64,000 nt of DNA from Streptomyces umbrinus (GCF_030817415.1 NZ_JAUSZI010000002.1:2976001-3040000); one strand, 5' to 3'; counted from the first letter of the stretch, positions 23,532 through 32,784 are shown. Notes: generated by a model not told the origin, from the sequence alone. A program made the numbers and translations.

Positions 23532-24799
23532 CCCAGCCCGATACCCAGCCCGATGCGCAGCCCCGTGCAGAGGCACAGGAAGGCCCGGCCGCGCCGGTCA
23601 CGCTGCCGGTGGCACGCGACTCTCCCTTCGATCCGCCGCCCGAGTACACGGCACTGCGCGAGAGGTGCCCGGTCTCGCCGCTGGAGCTGACCGTCGGGCC
23701 GGGCGGGGACACGGGCTGGTTGGTCACCCGGCTCGCGGATGCGCGGGCGGTGCTGAGCGACCGCCGGTTCAGCCATCGCAACGAGCTGATCAGCCTGCCC
23801 ATCCCGCCGCCCTTCCCGATGGCCGAGTACGCTCCGCCACCCGCCGCGCCCGGCGCCTTCATCAAGATGGACCAGCCCGACCACTCCAGGTACCGGCGGT
23901 TCCTGACCCGCCGGTTCACCATGCGCGCGATCGCCGAACTGACCCCGATGATCACCCGGCTGACCGCGGAACACCTCGACGCGATGGCCCGCTCCGAGCG
24001 TCCGGTGGACCTCGTCACCGCTTTCGCCGAGCCGCTCCCGGTCCAGGTGATGTGCGAGATGCTCGGCGTGCCCGGCTCCGTACACGAACCCCTCGCCCGG
24101 CACTTGGCGGTGCTGTCCCGGATGTCCTACGGCGTCGAGGAGTTGATCACCGCCTGCACGGAGATCGCCGAGGCGCTGCGGGACCTGGTCTCGGCGAAGC
24201 ACGAGAAGCCCGGCACGGACCTGCTGAGCGACCTCGCCCGGGGCGGCGAACTCACCGACGAGGAGGTCGTGAACATCGCCTGGGCGCTGCTCGGCGGCGG
24301 CTTCGACACGACCGCGAACATGATCGCCCTGGGCGCGTTCGCGCTCCTCGCCCACCCCGAGCAGCTCGCCGCCCTGCGCGCCCGCCCCGAACTGGCCGAC
24401 AACGCGGTCGAGGAGCTGCTGCGCTACCTCACCATCTCGCACCTCGGGGCGAGCCGCGCCGCCCTGGCGGACGTCGAGCTGAACGGCGCCCAGATCAAGG
24501 CGGGCGACACCGTCGTGGTGGCGCTGCCGGCCGCGAACCGGGACCCCGCGCACTTCGGCGCCCCGGACCGCCTGGACATCACCGCCTCCACCCAGGGCCA
24601 TGTGGCCTTCGGACACGGCGAGCACCAGTGCATCGGCCAGCACCTGGCGCGCAGCGTGCTGCGCATCGCGCTGCCGGCGCTGTTCGACCGCTTCCCGGAC
24701 CTGCGCCTGGTCACCGCCCCCGAGGAGGTCCCTCTGCGCTCGGACATGCTCCACTACGGCGTGCACGAACTGCCGGTCACCTGGGACACCGACGACTGA
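23528..24799 (+). CDS. Cytochrome P450 monooxygenase
   Basis: A soluble bacterial class I P450 (423 residues) that probably hydroxylates or epoxidises the polyketide or its aromatic unit. Visible marks are the I-helix oxygen-binding segment LLGGGFDTTANM, the K-helix EELLR, and the heme loop FGHGEHQCIGQHLAR with the ligand near Cys368. It needs a ferredoxin; the one encoded in the mqn operon at 28027 is a candidate. It is the last gene of the glycosyltransferase operon and ends just before a strong palindromic terminator. Confidence 0.95.
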   Translation: MTQPDTQPDAQPRAEAQEGPAAPVTLPVARDSPFDPPPEYTALRERCPVSPLELTVGPGGDTGWLVTRLADARAVLSDRRFSHRNELISLPIPPPFPMAEYAPPPAAPGAFIKMDQPDHSRYRRFLTRRFTMRAIAELTPMITRLTAEHLDAMARSERPVDLVTAFAEPLPVQVMCEMLGVPGSVHEPLARHLAVLSRMSYGVEELITACTEIAEALRDLVSAKHEKPGTDLLSDLARGGELTDEEVVNIAWALLGGGFDTTANMIALGAFALLAHPEQLAALRARPELADNAVEELLRYLTISHLGASRAALADVELNGAQIKAGDTVVVALPAANRDPAHFGAPDRLDITASTQGHVAFGHGEHQCIGQHLARSVLRIALPALFDRFPDLRLVTAPEEVPLRSDMLHYGVHELPVTWDTDD

Positions 24800-24821
24800 C
24801 CTCGCCCCGGCACGCAACGTG

Positions 24822-24863
24822 CCGTGGTGGCCGCCGGATCCCGGGATCCGGCGGCCACCACGG
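24822..24863. terminator. Perfect 42-nt palindromic terminator between convergent operons
   Basis: Two 21-nt arms (24822-24842 and 24843-24863) are exact reverse complements with no separate loop, followed by a short T run (24867-24871). It lies between the 3' ends of the P450 and rmlB genes and should stop transcription from both directions. Confidence 0.85.
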
Positions 24864-24879
24864 CGATTTTTCGCCTCCG

Positions 24880-25857
24880 TCAGCGGTTGTCCGCCGACCA
24901 CCACCGGGGATGGTCGCGGTACCACTCCACTGTGCTCCGCAGTCCGTCGGTGAACTCGATCGCCGGGCTGAAGCCGAGCTTCGTGATCTTGCCGAAGTCC
25001 AGGGAGTACCGCAGGTCGTGCCCCTTGCGGTCGGCGACCTGGTGGATCAGCGCCGGGTCGGCGTCGCACAACTCGACGAGCCGCCGCGCGATCGAGGCGT
25101 TGGTCACCTCGACCCCGCTGCCGATGTTGTAGATCTCGCCCGGCGCTCCCGACGTGAGCACGAGTTGGAGCGCCGCGCAGTGGTCGGCGACGTGCAGCCA
25201 CTCGCGGACGTTGCGGCCGTCGCCGTAGAGCGGCACGGGCCTGCCGCGCAGCAGGTTGGTGATGAACAGCGGGATGAGTTTCTCGGTGTTCTGGTACGGG
25301 CCGTAGTTGTTGGAGCAGCGGGTGATTCGCACGTCCAGGCCGTGGGTGCGCCAGGCGGCCCGGGCGACCACGTCGCTGCCCGCCTTGGACGCCGAATACG
25401 GGGAGTTCGGCAGCAGTGGCCACCCCTCGTCCCACGAACCGGACTCGATCGAGCCGTACACCTCGTCGGTGGACACGCACAGCACCACCCCCACGTCGTG
25501 CCGCACACAGCTGTCCAGGAGCTGCTGGGTGCCGAGCACGTTCGTCGAGGCGAACGGCACCGCGCCCACCAGCGATCGGTCCACGTGCGACTCGGCCGCG
25601 AAGTGCACCACCACGTCATGGCCGGGCAGCACCCTCGCGAGCGCGTCGGCGTCGCGGATGTCGCCCTGCACGAACGTGAGCCGCTCGTGCCCGAGCGGCA
25701 GGTTCGCCGTGTTGCCCGCATAGGTGAGCAGGTCGAACACGGTGACCTCGGCCTCTGCCCACTCTGATGCCGCGGATCCGGCATACTCGCCGGCGAGCAA
25801 CGCGCGCACGTAGTGGGAGCCGATGAAGCCCGCCCCGCCTGTGACAAAGACCTTCAC
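24880..25857 (-). CDS. rmlB: dTDP-glucose 4,6-dehydratase
   Basis: It converts TDP-glucose to TDP-4-keto-6-deoxyglucose, the branch-point sugar for every deoxysugar enzyme in this window. The extended short-chain dehydrogenase (325 residues) has the NAD loop TGGAGFIGSHYV, AAESHVDRS, the catalytic STDEVYG with Asp-Glu, and the YxxxK pair in YSASKAGSD. RCSNNYGPYQ and YGDGRNVREWLHVADHC are also diagnostic. The gene starts 15 nt after mqnC ends, so it is probably the last gene of the mqn operon. This ties the naphthoquinone genes to sugar biosynthesis. Confidence 0.96.
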   Translation of the reverse strand: MKVFVTGGAGFIGSHYVRALLAGEYAGSAASEWAEAEVTVFDLLTYAGNTANLPLGHERLTFVQGDIRDADALARVLPGHDVVVHFAAESHVDRSLVGAVPFASTNVLGTQQLLDSCVRHDVGVVLCVSTDEVYGSIESGSWDEGWPLLPNSPYSASKAGSDVVARAAWRTHGLDVRITRCSNNYGPYQNTEKLIPLFITNLLRGRPVPLYGDGRNVREWLHVADHCAALQLVLTSGAPGEIYNIGSGVEVTNASIARRLVELCDADPALIHQVADRKGHDLRYSLDFGKITKLGFSPAIEFTDGLRSTVEWYRDHPRWWSADNR

Positions 25858-25872
25858 GTCGACCGTGTCCCC

Positions 25873-27078
25873 TCAGCTGACCGGCAGGACCGGGAGCGAG
25901 CGGCGGCGCGCGCCGTCGCCGGGGTCCGCGGTCGAGGACAGGTGCGAGACGACCCGCTCCTCGACGGGGTCGTTCGCCGGGTCGTCGTGCACCCGGAGGA
26001 TGTCGTACGTAGTGCTGCGCTGGGCCGGCACACGATCGGCGCCCCGGATCAGTTCGATCAGTTCGGGCAGGTTCGAGCGGTGCTTTGCCCCGGCCGAGGA
26101 GACGACGTTCTCCTCCAGCATCACCGAGCCGAGGTCGTCGGCGCCGTAGTGGAGCGTCAGCTGGCCCATCGCCTTGCCGGTGGTCAGCCACGAGCCCTGG
26201 ATGTGCGCCACGTTGTCGAGGAAGAGGCGCGCGATGGCGATCATGCGGAGGTACTCCAGCGGCGTCGCCTGCGTCTGCCCCTTCAGCTTGTTGTTCTCCG
26301 GCTGGTACGTGTAGGGGATGAAGGCCCGGAAGCCGCCGGTGCGGTCCTGGACGTCACGGATCATCCGCAGGTGCTCGATGCGCTCGACGTTGGTCTCGCC
26401 GGTGCCCATCAGCATCGTGGTGGTGGACTCCAGGCCCAGCCCGTGCGCGATCTCCATGATCTCCAGCCAGCGCTCGCCCGACTCCTTGAGCGGGGCGATG
26501 GCGTTGCGGGCCCGGGCGGGCAGCAGTTCGGCACCGGCGCCGGCGAACGAGTCGAGACCGGCGTCCCGGATCCGGCCTATCGCCTCGTCGACCGAGACTC
26601 CGGAGACCTTCGCCATGTGCTCCACCTCGGAGGCACCGAGCGAGTGGATCACGAGCTCCGGGAATCGCTCCTTGATCGCGCGGAACATGTCCTCGTAGTA
26701 CTGGACGCCGTAGTCGGGGTGGTGTCCGCCCTGGAACATGATCTGCGTTCCACCGAGTTCCACGGTCTCCGCGCAGCGGCGCAGGATGTCGTCGAGATCG
26801 CGCGTCCAGCCCTTCTCCGTGTCCTTGGGTGCGGCGTAGAAGGCGCAGAACTTGCAGGCGGTCACACACACGTTGGTGTAGTTGATGTTCCGCTCGATGA
26901 TGTACGTCGCCAGGGCGTGTGTGTCGGCGTAGCGGCGGCGGCGTGCGGCGTCCGCGGCCTGGCCGAGCGCGTGCAGCGGCGCGTCGCGGTAGAGCTCCAG
27001 TGCCTCTTCGGGCGTGAGACGGCCTCCGGTGGCGGCGCGGTCCAGAGCAGCGGTGAGATGACTCGTCGGGTTGGCCAC
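25873..27078 (-). CDS. mqnC: Cyclic dehypoxanthinylfutalosine synthase MqnC (radical SAM)
   Basis: It cyclises dehypoxanthinylfutalosine to its spiro cyclic form by radical chemistry, in the futalosine route to menaquinone. The 401-residue protein shows the CX3CX2C cluster motif in NVCVTACKFCAFYA and the family segments FQGGHHPDYGVQYYE, GAGAELLPARAR, MLMGTGET and FIPYTYQPENN. GTG at 27078 follows AAAGGTGG. It lies 43 nt after mqnA and 15 nt before rmlB. No substitution in a key residue was noticed. It could be the organism's only mqnC, but its place in a polyketide cluster argues for a dedicated copy. Confidence 0.94.
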   Translation of the reverse strand: MANPTSHLTAALDRAATGGRLTPEEALELYRDAPLHALGQAADAARRRRYADTHALATYIIERNINYTNVCVTACKFCAFYAAPKDTEKGWTRDLDDILRRCAETVELGGTQIMFQGGHHPDYGVQYYEDMFRAIKERFPELVIHSLGASEVEHMAKVSGVSVDEAIGRIRDAGLDSFAGAGAELLPARARNAIAPLKESGERWLEIMEIAHGLGLESTTTMLMGTGETNVERIEHLRMIRDVQDRTGGFRAFIPYTYQPENNKLKGQTQATPLEYLRMIAIARLFLDNVAHIQGSWLTTGKAMGQLTLHYGADDLGSVMLEENVVSSAGAKHRSNLPELIELIRGADRVPAQRSTTYDILRVHDDPANDPVEERVVSHLSSTADPGDGARRRSLPVLPVS

Positions 27079-27121
27079 GTCGGGCCACCTTTCTCTCTTT
27101 GGTCGTTGGAGGCTCGCGGCG

Positions 27122-28027
27122 CTAGCCCGCTTGCTCGGTGTCCAACAGGCGAATCCGTACGTCCGGCGGGAAGCCGGCATCGACGCCGCCAACCCGGCGG
27201 GCGAACTCGCGGAGACCGGCGAGCTGCCGTTCGCCCAGACTGAAGTCGAGCGCGGACAGGTAATAGCGCTTCAACGTGGCGGCGTCGAACTCCGCCCAGC
27301 GGGCGGCCTTGTGGCACACCTCGTCGATCTCGTCGAGGAAGAGCTCACGCGAGGCGAGGAATGCGGAGTGCACTTCGCGGACGAGGTCGGCATGCTCGGC
27401 AAGGAAGGTGCGGCGGGCCGCGAACACGGCGAAGACGAAGGGCAGTCCGGTCCACTTCCGCCACATCTCGGCCAGGTCGTACACCTCGAACCCGAGCGTG
27501 TCGGCTTCCAGCAGCGAGGCGCGCAGTGCGGCGTCGCCGATCACCACGGCCGCCGGTGCGTCCGCCAGCATGGTGGGCAGGTCCGGCGGACACGTGAAGT
27601 ACTGCGGCCGCACACCGATCTCGTCGGTGAGCAGCAGTTCGGCGAGGCGTACGGAGGTGCGGCTGGTGGTGGTGCAGGCGAGCGGGACGCCGTCGAGCTC
27701 CGCGAGCGGCACCTTGCTCACGAGCAGGCAGGACATCACGGGCCCGTCCGCGCCCACCGCGATGTCGGGCAGGACCACCAGGTCGTCGGCGTGGCGCAGG
27801 TACTCCATGACGCTGATCGGGCCGATGTCCAGCTCGCCGGAGACCAGTGCGTCGCTCAGCCGCTCCGGGGTGTCCCGGCACAGGTCGAGGTCGAGCAGAC
27901 TGCCCGTGCGAGCCAGGCCCCAGAAGAGCGGAAGGCAGTTGAGGAAGTCGATGTGGCCGACGCGCGGCCGGCTGACCGCCGTCCGGCGGCCGTCGTGGGC
28001 GCTCCGCGGCCCGGTGATCGCCGTCAT
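27122..28027 (-). CDS. mqnA: Chorismate dehydratase MqnA
   Basis: It dehydrates chorismate to 3-[(1-carboxyvinyl)oxy]benzoate, the first committed step of the futalosine pathway. It has the periplasmic-binding-like fold, 301 residues. The N-terminal RVGHIDFLNCLPLFWGL is typical, with ELDIGPISVMEYLRHADDL and IGDAALRA further on, and WRKWTGLPFVFAVFAAR in the second lobe. The ATG shares one nucleotide with the ferredoxin stop codon (TGATG), so the two are coupled. A slightly longer N-terminus than usual precedes the conserved domain. Confidence 0.93.
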   Translation of the reverse strand: MTAITGPRSAHDGRRTAVSRPRVGHIDFLNCLPLFWGLARTGSLLDLDLCRDTPERLSDALVSGELDIGPISVMEYLRHADDLVVLPDIAVGADGPVMSCLLVSKVPLAELDGVPLACTTTSRTSVRLAELLLTDEIGVRPQYFTCPPDLPTMLADAPAAVVIGDAALRASLLEADTLGFEVYDLAEMWRKWTGLPFVFAVFAARRTFLAEHADLVREVHSAFLASRELFLDEIDEVCHKAARWAEFDAATLKRYYLSALDFSLGERQLAGLREFARRVGGVDAGFPPDVRIRLLDTEQAG

Positions 28028-28320
28028 CAGTCGTCGGCCGCGTCCGGTCCGAAGACCTCGATGCCGTCGTGTGACCGGCGCACGTGGATGCACTCGCCCG
28101 GGCACTCCTTCGCGGAGTCGGTGACGTCGCGCAGGGCGATTGTCGGCACGACGACCGTGGCGCCCTCGTCCTGCATCAGCTCGCCGTCCGCGCCCTTGAC
28201 GTAGGCGAGGCCGTCGACGTCCAGTTCGAAAATGTCGGGCGCGTACTGGCAGCAGATGCCGTCCCCCGTGCACAGATCCTGGTCGATCCAGACCTCTAGA
28301 GTCTCGTTCTGCGCGGTCAT
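28027..28320 (-). CDS. Small ferredoxin
   Basis: A 97-residue electron carrier. Cysteines are arranged as CTGDGICC near residue 20 and ECPGECIHV near residue 75, the pattern of small 3Fe-4S or 4Fe-4S ferredoxins that serve actinobacterial P450s. It is unusual in lying between mqnE and mqnA. It may reduce the radical SAM enzymes MqnE and MqnC or supply the cluster P450. I chose the ATG at 28320, which follows GGTAGGTG; a GTG at 28329 is in frame. It overlaps mqnA by one nucleotide. Confidence 0.88.
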   Translation of the reverse strand: MTAQNETLEVWIDQDLCTGDGICCQYAPDIFELDVDGLAYVKGADGELMQDEGATVVVPTIALRDVTDSAKECPGECIHVRRSHDGIEVFGPDAADD

Positions 28321-28363
28321 CGCGCACACCTACCGATCCTTGTCGTGATTGTGGGCATGAGGC

Positions 28364-29539
28364 TCAGACCCGCATGGGCTGAGGTGACTCCCGGCGGGCC
28401 GGGTCCGGGCCCGCGTACTCCCGGATCACCTCGTAGCGCGTGTTGCGCTCCACGGGCTGGAAGCCGGCGTCGCGGATCAGGTCGAGCAGGCCCTCGCGGT
28501 CCATCTTGTCCGGGGTGCCGTAGCCGTCCGCGTCATGCGTGATCTTGTACTCGACCACCGAGCCGTCGATGTCGTCGGCGCCGTGGTTGAGCGCGAGCGC
28601 CGCGGTGTCCAGGCCGTGCATCACCCAGAAGACCTTCACGTGCGGCACGTTGTCGAAGAGCAGCCGCGAGACGGCGAACGTCTTGAGCGCCTCGGCCGGC
28701 GTCGCCATCTTCGTCCTGGCCATCAGCCGGTTGCGCACCACGCCGTCCATCGAGTCGTGGAAGTCGTGCTGGTAGCGCAGCGGGATGAAGACCTGGAAGC
28801 CGCCGGTCTCGTCCTGCAGCTCGCGCAGCCTGATCACGTGGTCGACGCGGTGCCGCGGCTCCTCGATGTGCCCGTACAGCATCGTGCACGGCGTCTTGAT
28901 GCCCTTGGAGTGGGCCAGGCGGTGGATGCGCGACCAGTCTTCCCAGTGGGTCTTGTGGTCGACGATCTGCTTGCGGATCTCCCAGTCGAAGATCTCCGCG
29001 CCGCCGCCGGTGAGCGATTCCAGGCCCGCGTCGACGAGTTCGTCGAGGATCTCACTCGCGCTCAGCCCCGATATCTGCTCGAACCAGTGGATCTCGGTGG
29101 CGGTGAAGGCCTTGATGGCCACGGTCGGCGGCAGCGCCTCCTTCAGCGCTCGGATGGAGCGCGGGTAGTAGCGCCACGGCAGCGTCGGGTGCAGCCCATT
29201 GACCACGTGCAACTCGGTGAGCTGGTCGGACTCCATCTCCTTGGCCAGCTTCACGGCGTCCTCGATGCGCATCGTGTACGCGGCCTTCTCGCCGGGCTTG
29301 CGCTGGAAGGAGCAGTACGCGCAGGAGGCCGTGCACACGTTGGTCATGTTGAGGTGGCGGTTGATGTTGAAGTGGACGACGTCGCCGTTCTTGCGCGTCC
29401 GCACCTCGTGCGCCAGCCCTCCGAGCCAGGCCAGGTCGTCGCACTCGTAAAGGGCGATGCCGTCCTCACGGCTGAGCCGTTCGCCGGCCGCGACCTTCTG
29501 CTCGACCTCGCGTTTCAATCCTGCGTCCACCCGTGCCAT
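28364..29539 (-). CDS. mqnE: Aminofutalosine synthase MqnE (radical SAM)
   Basis: It adds an adenosyl radical to the MqnA product to form 6-amino-6-deoxyfutalosine. The 391-residue protein has the cluster motif NVCTASCAYCSF (CX3CX2C), HVVNGLHPTLPWRYYP, FTATEIHWFEQISG, GGGAEIFDWEIR and ALNHGADDIDGSVVEYKI. The ATG at 29539 follows CAGAGGAG. It is the first gene of the operon mqnE, ferredoxin, mqnA, mqnC, rmlB. In Streptomyces with scattered menaquinone genes these are not normally adjacent, which supports a cluster-specific set. Confidence 0.95.
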   Translation of the reverse strand: MARVDAGLKREVEQKVAAGERLSREDGIALYECDDLAWLGGLAHEVRTRKNGDVVHFNINRHLNMTNVCTASCAYCSFQRKPGEKAAYTMRIEDAVKLAKEMESDQLTELHVVNGLHPTLPWRYYPRSIRALKEALPPTVAIKAFTATEIHWFEQISGLSASEILDELVDAGLESLTGGGAEIFDWEIRKQIVDHKTHWEDWSRIHRLAHSKGIKTPCTMLYGHIEEPRHRVDHVIRLRELQDETGGFQVFIPLRYQHDFHDSMDGVVRNRLMARTKMATPAEALKTFAVSRLLFDNVPHVKVFWVMHGLDTAALALNHGADDIDGSVVEYKITHDADGYGTPDKMDREGLLDLIRDAGFQPVERNTRYEVIREYAGPDPARRESPQPMRV

Positions 29540-29757
29540 CTCCTCTGATTCGTGTCCCCGCCGGGGGAACGGTCTGCTCGGCCACCAGCACAACAGCCCG
29601 GGGCAGGCAGCTCCATGCTGAGGGAGGCACCCCTAAGAGATTCCCTACAGCTCCGCCCACGGGGTCCTGGCCCTGCCCACGCCGTCACCTGCTGCCCCTA
29701 CCGTGAGCCACCGGGAACGTTCGGCACGGGGCACCATCGGCGTAAGGATGTTGACGC
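29540..29757. other. Gap upstream of mqnE with no gene seen
   Basis: About 220 nt between the mqnE start and the following damaged small genes. It should hold the promoter of the mqn operon. I see no clear -35/-10 pair, repeat or hairpin, and the reading frames crossing it do not resemble proteins. Confidence 0.4.
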
Positions 29758-30180
29758 CATTCGAGTACGCAGACCGCCACCCCCACACGGCGCACGGCCG
29801 GCGGGCGGTTCGTATCCCTCTTGATCGCGACGGGCGCGGCCGTGGCCGTCCGGCTCGTAGCGCACTCCCTCCTCGATATCTCTCTCAGAGCGAAGACGAA
29901 CGGCGACAAGGTCCAGGAGGTGGGACTGCCCGCGGTCGTCGTCGCGACGCTCGTGGTGGGCCTGGCCGCCTGGGGTCTGCCGGCGCTGCTCGACCAGGCG
30001 ACCGCGGCCGCGCACACCGCGTGGGCAGCGATCGCCTCGGTCGTGTTCCTCCTGTCCCTCCTCGGCCCGGCCGGTGCCGAGGGCACCTCGACCAAGGCCC
30101 CCTTGGCGTGCATGCACCTCGTGGTCGCGCTGGTGCTCATTCCCGGGTTGGGTTCGCCCGTACCGCACGCAGGAGTTGAG
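29758..30180 (+). pseudogene. DUF6069-like membrane protein, start and end damaged
   Basis: One frame encodes a small membrane protein with a basic N-terminus (TPTRRTAGGRFVSL) and hydrophobic segments LIATGAAVAVRLVAHSLL, VVVATLVVGLAAWGLPALL, IASVVFLLSLLGPAG and the ending LACMHLVVALVLIPGL. This pattern matches Streptomyces DUF6069 proteins. No ATG or GTG precedes the natural beginning in frame; the first usable codon is TTG at 29821, inside the first membrane segment. The frame also runs without a stop into the next gene. Both ends therefore look eroded. Confidence 0.5.
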
Positions 30181-30183
30181 GGC

Positions 30184-30820
30184 ATGGCGACCGCATTGAG
30201 CCTGCGCAAGCGGGGCGGGACCTTTGTCCTCGACGGGTCCGGCACGCCCACCGCGTCGCTGGAGTTCGGCCGGGGCATGCGCACCGGCACGATCACCGTG
30301 GGCGGCGAGGCGCTGCCGATCCAGGCCGACGCCCCCCCGGCGGTCCGGTGTCACGCTCGGCGGCGACACCCAGGTCCTGCGGCTCGGCCCCCCGTCATGT
30401 TTTCCGCGGTCCTGCAAGAGGGCCGCTGGCCTCCGGGCCCGGCATGGCTGTGTCCCCCTGTCGAACAGACGACCTGGGGGGGTTGCCTTCAATGGTTCCT
30501 GTGACACCTGGGCGCCTTGACGAAAGACATGGAGGCACCCCCACGAGTCGTACGTTCCCGGCAGCTCGCGGCCGGTGCGCCGGCACCTGGCCCGCGGTTT
30601 CCTCGACGGCTACCTCGTGTCCCTGGTCCGGGGCTCCGACCTGATCGAGTTCTCCCTGCCGAGATTCCGTGGCAAGTCCGTCCAGGTAGCGGTCGGCGGT
30701 GACTGGGACCACCTGGAACTGATCCGGCTCGCCGGCTGCTTCGCGCTGCTGTCCCTTCGGCGGGGAGACGCCTACCGCTCGACGGCCGTGGTAGGCGCCA
30801 TCGGCCCGCACGCCCGCTGA
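30184..30820 (+). pseudogene. Unknown small protein gene, frameshifted and interrupted
   Basis: A good start (ATG at 30184 after GCAGGAG) opens ALSLRKRGGTFVLDG and TASLEFGRGMRTGTITVGG. At a run of seven C (about 30331) the frame slips by one. RRSGVTLGGDTQVLRLG then continues in the second frame. About 140 nt with no similarity to either half follow (roughly 30390-30530). The second frame then ends the protein with RGFLDGYLVSLVRGSDLIEF and LELIRLAGCFALLSLRRG. I do not recognise the family. The pieces look like one soluble beta-rich protein of about 160 residues broken by a frameshift and an insertion. Confidence 0.5.
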
Positions 30821-30835
30821 GTCACGCTTTCGGCA

Positions 30836-30880
30836 ACGGTCTTCGAGCGCCTCGCAGTCCGCGAGGCGCTCGAAGACCGT
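30836..30880. terminator. Strong bidirectional hairpin terminator
   Basis: A perfect 20-bp stem (30836-30855 with 30861-30880) and a 5-nt loop lie between convergent genes. The last base of the hairpin overlaps the stop codon of the thiamine-diphosphate pseudogene. It has stayed perfect although the genes on both sides are damaged. Confidence 0.8.
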
Positions 30881-32658
30881 CAGTGGGCGGGCGCTGCGGC
30901 CACGCTCGCGTGGAGCACGTCGACGATGCGGTCCACCTGGTGTGCGGTCACGACCAGCGGTGGGGCGGCCGCGAGCAGGAACGGCACGAAGGGCGGTGTT
31001 TCGTACGGGTCGCACTCCACGCAGATCACTGCCGGTCCGGCACCGGAGTCCGTCTCGGCGAGCGCCTCGCGGAGTTCGCCGGGCGTGCTCGCCGAGGGCG
31101 TTGAGTGTGGGGAACATGGCCCCGGCACCGGCCGCGATGTCGGCCGGGCCGGAAAGTGTTGTACGTGTAGTCGGCCGCGTACAGCAGTTGCTCAGGCAGG
31201 ACGCACATCGCGTGGGCGTTGTTGTTGAAGATGACGAAGGTGACCGGCAGGTCGTGCTCGACGGCTGTGTGCACCTCCATGCCGTGGGCGTAGAAGCCCC
31301 CGTCGCCGGAGAGCACGTAGCTGCGTCGGCCGGTGGCGAACGCGGCCCCGATCCCGGCGCCGAAGCTGTGTCCCATCCCGCCCGTGCCGAGAGCGAGGAT
31401 GAAGTGTCCACGGCAGGGTATCGCCGGATGGCGAATGGCTGCCGCGCTCGCGTTGCCCGCCTCGGACACGACGGTGGCATCGTCGGGAAGCGCGGATTGG
31501 ATCACCCGAACCGCGTCGGCGAGCAGCACACCGGAGGTGCCCGACCGCGGCGCCGTCAGGTACTCCAGCCTTCCGGCGGCACCCCGGCCGGTGCCGGGCG
31601 GTCCGTCAGTGCGGCCAACAGGTCGACCGCCGCGTGCAGTTCGGCCCGCAGGTCGCCGTCGACGTGCAGGACGGGCGGGCCGTCGTACGCCGGACTCCCG
31701 AAGGGCGGCTCGGGGTCGTAGCCGATCAACGGGGTGTCCCGGAGCTCTTCTTCCAGCCCGGTCCGGGCCATCACCGGCAGCCGGGTGCCCACGAGCACGC
31801 AGATCTCCGCCTTCTCCAGGCAGCGCAGCACCGTGGGGTGTCCGATCGCGCCGGCCACTCCGGCGAGGCGCGGGTCGCGGTTGTCGAAGGCGTCCTTAAC
31901 CTCGGGTGTCACCACAACTGCGGCCCTCAGCCTGCGGGCCAGTCGAGCGAGTTCGGCGCGGGCGTCGCGACGTCCGACGCCGTCCCCCGCGATGAGCAGG
32001 ATGTCCGCTCCGCGCGCGACGGTGTCGGCGAGCAGGTCGGCCGCGGCGCGCCTGTTGGCCGCGGCCGGTGCCGTCCCGGTCTCGGGCAGCAGCTCGGCGA
32101 GGTCGGACAGCGCGTCCACGGGTGCCTGCTGGACGTCCTTGGGCAGCAGCAGGACGGGGCAGGGCCCTGGCACCCTGCCTGCATGGCGGCCACCGCTCAG
32201 GTGAGCAGCTTGTCGATGTCCTGCGGATCGTCAGCCCGGGCGCAGAAACTCGAGATGGGGCGGAAGAGCTCGACCGCGTCGAAGGCGCCGACGCGACCGC
32301 TGGAGTCCTGGAAGGCACCGCGGCCCTCCAGGCCCGGGGCGGCTGACTGATCAGGGCAAGCAGCGGGATGCGGGCGGCGTGGGCCTCTGCAAGACCCCGG
32401 GACCAGGTTCATCGCGTCGGCGCCCGAGGTGGCCATGACCACCCCCGGTATTCCGGAGGTCCGGTGGTATCCCTCGGCCATGGTCACGGCCGAGAACTCG
32501 TGTTTGGCGACGACCGCCCTGACCCCTCCGCCCGTTGATTGCGCGGCGTCGTAGATGTCCTCGATATTCGCGCCGCCGACTCCGAAGAGGTGGTCGATGC
32601 CCCATGCCGCCAGTGCGGAAATGATGCGGTCGGCGACGCGCGGCTGACCGTTTCGCAT
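30880..32658 (-). pseudogene. Thiamine-diphosphate enzyme (acetolactate synthase-like), several frameshifts
   Basis: Homology runs through a whole ThDP enzyme but in changing frames. ATG at 32658 (after GGGGGAG) begins RVADRIISALAAWGIDHLFG with the catalytic Glu in VVAKHEFSAV. Around 32340-32420 two opposite slips leave about 26 residues out of frame. A TGA interrupts after DIDKLLT near 32200. The next block (PVLLLPKDVQQAPVDALSDL) ends early at GWST by a one-base loss near 31563. The ThDP block VLSGDGGFYAHGMEV with IFNNN is followed by another slip at about 31160. The ending ECDPYETPPFVPFLL is in yet another frame. No functional enzyme can be made. Confidence 0.85.
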
Positions 32659-32744
32659 GGCTGTCTCCCCCGGGTCCGGTGACCGTGCCCGTAAACGAGT
32701 CCTGGAATTTCTTGCGGAATGTTTTCGCGTCGCTGAGACAAATC

Positions 32745-32779
32745 GGGTGTCTCCGCCGACTCGGCTGGCGGAGACACCC
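32745..32779. terminator. Hairpin, 13-bp stem
   Basis: Arms 32745-32757 and 32767-32779 pair perfectly around a 9-nt loop. It lies upstream of both neighbouring genes, where a terminator is not expected. Confidence 0.55.
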
Positions 32780-32784
32780 CCCGG

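Noticed and set aside
22865..25480. A long minus-strand frame of about 870 codons across the P450 and glycosyltransferase
   Set aside because: It is opposite clear P450, glycosyltransferase and rmlB genes, is low in complexity, and has no recognisable domains.
25873..29539. Treating the mqn genes as ordinary housekeeping menaquinone genes
   Set aside because: This is possible without genome data. However, the gene order, the fusion of the operon to rmlB and the neighbouring cluster genes make a dedicated set more likely. I kept it as the main alternative.
30880..32658. Annotating the three separate open frames as individual small proteins
   Set aside because: Together they cover one ThDP enzyme in order, with breaks inside conserved motifs, so one pseudogene is the better description.
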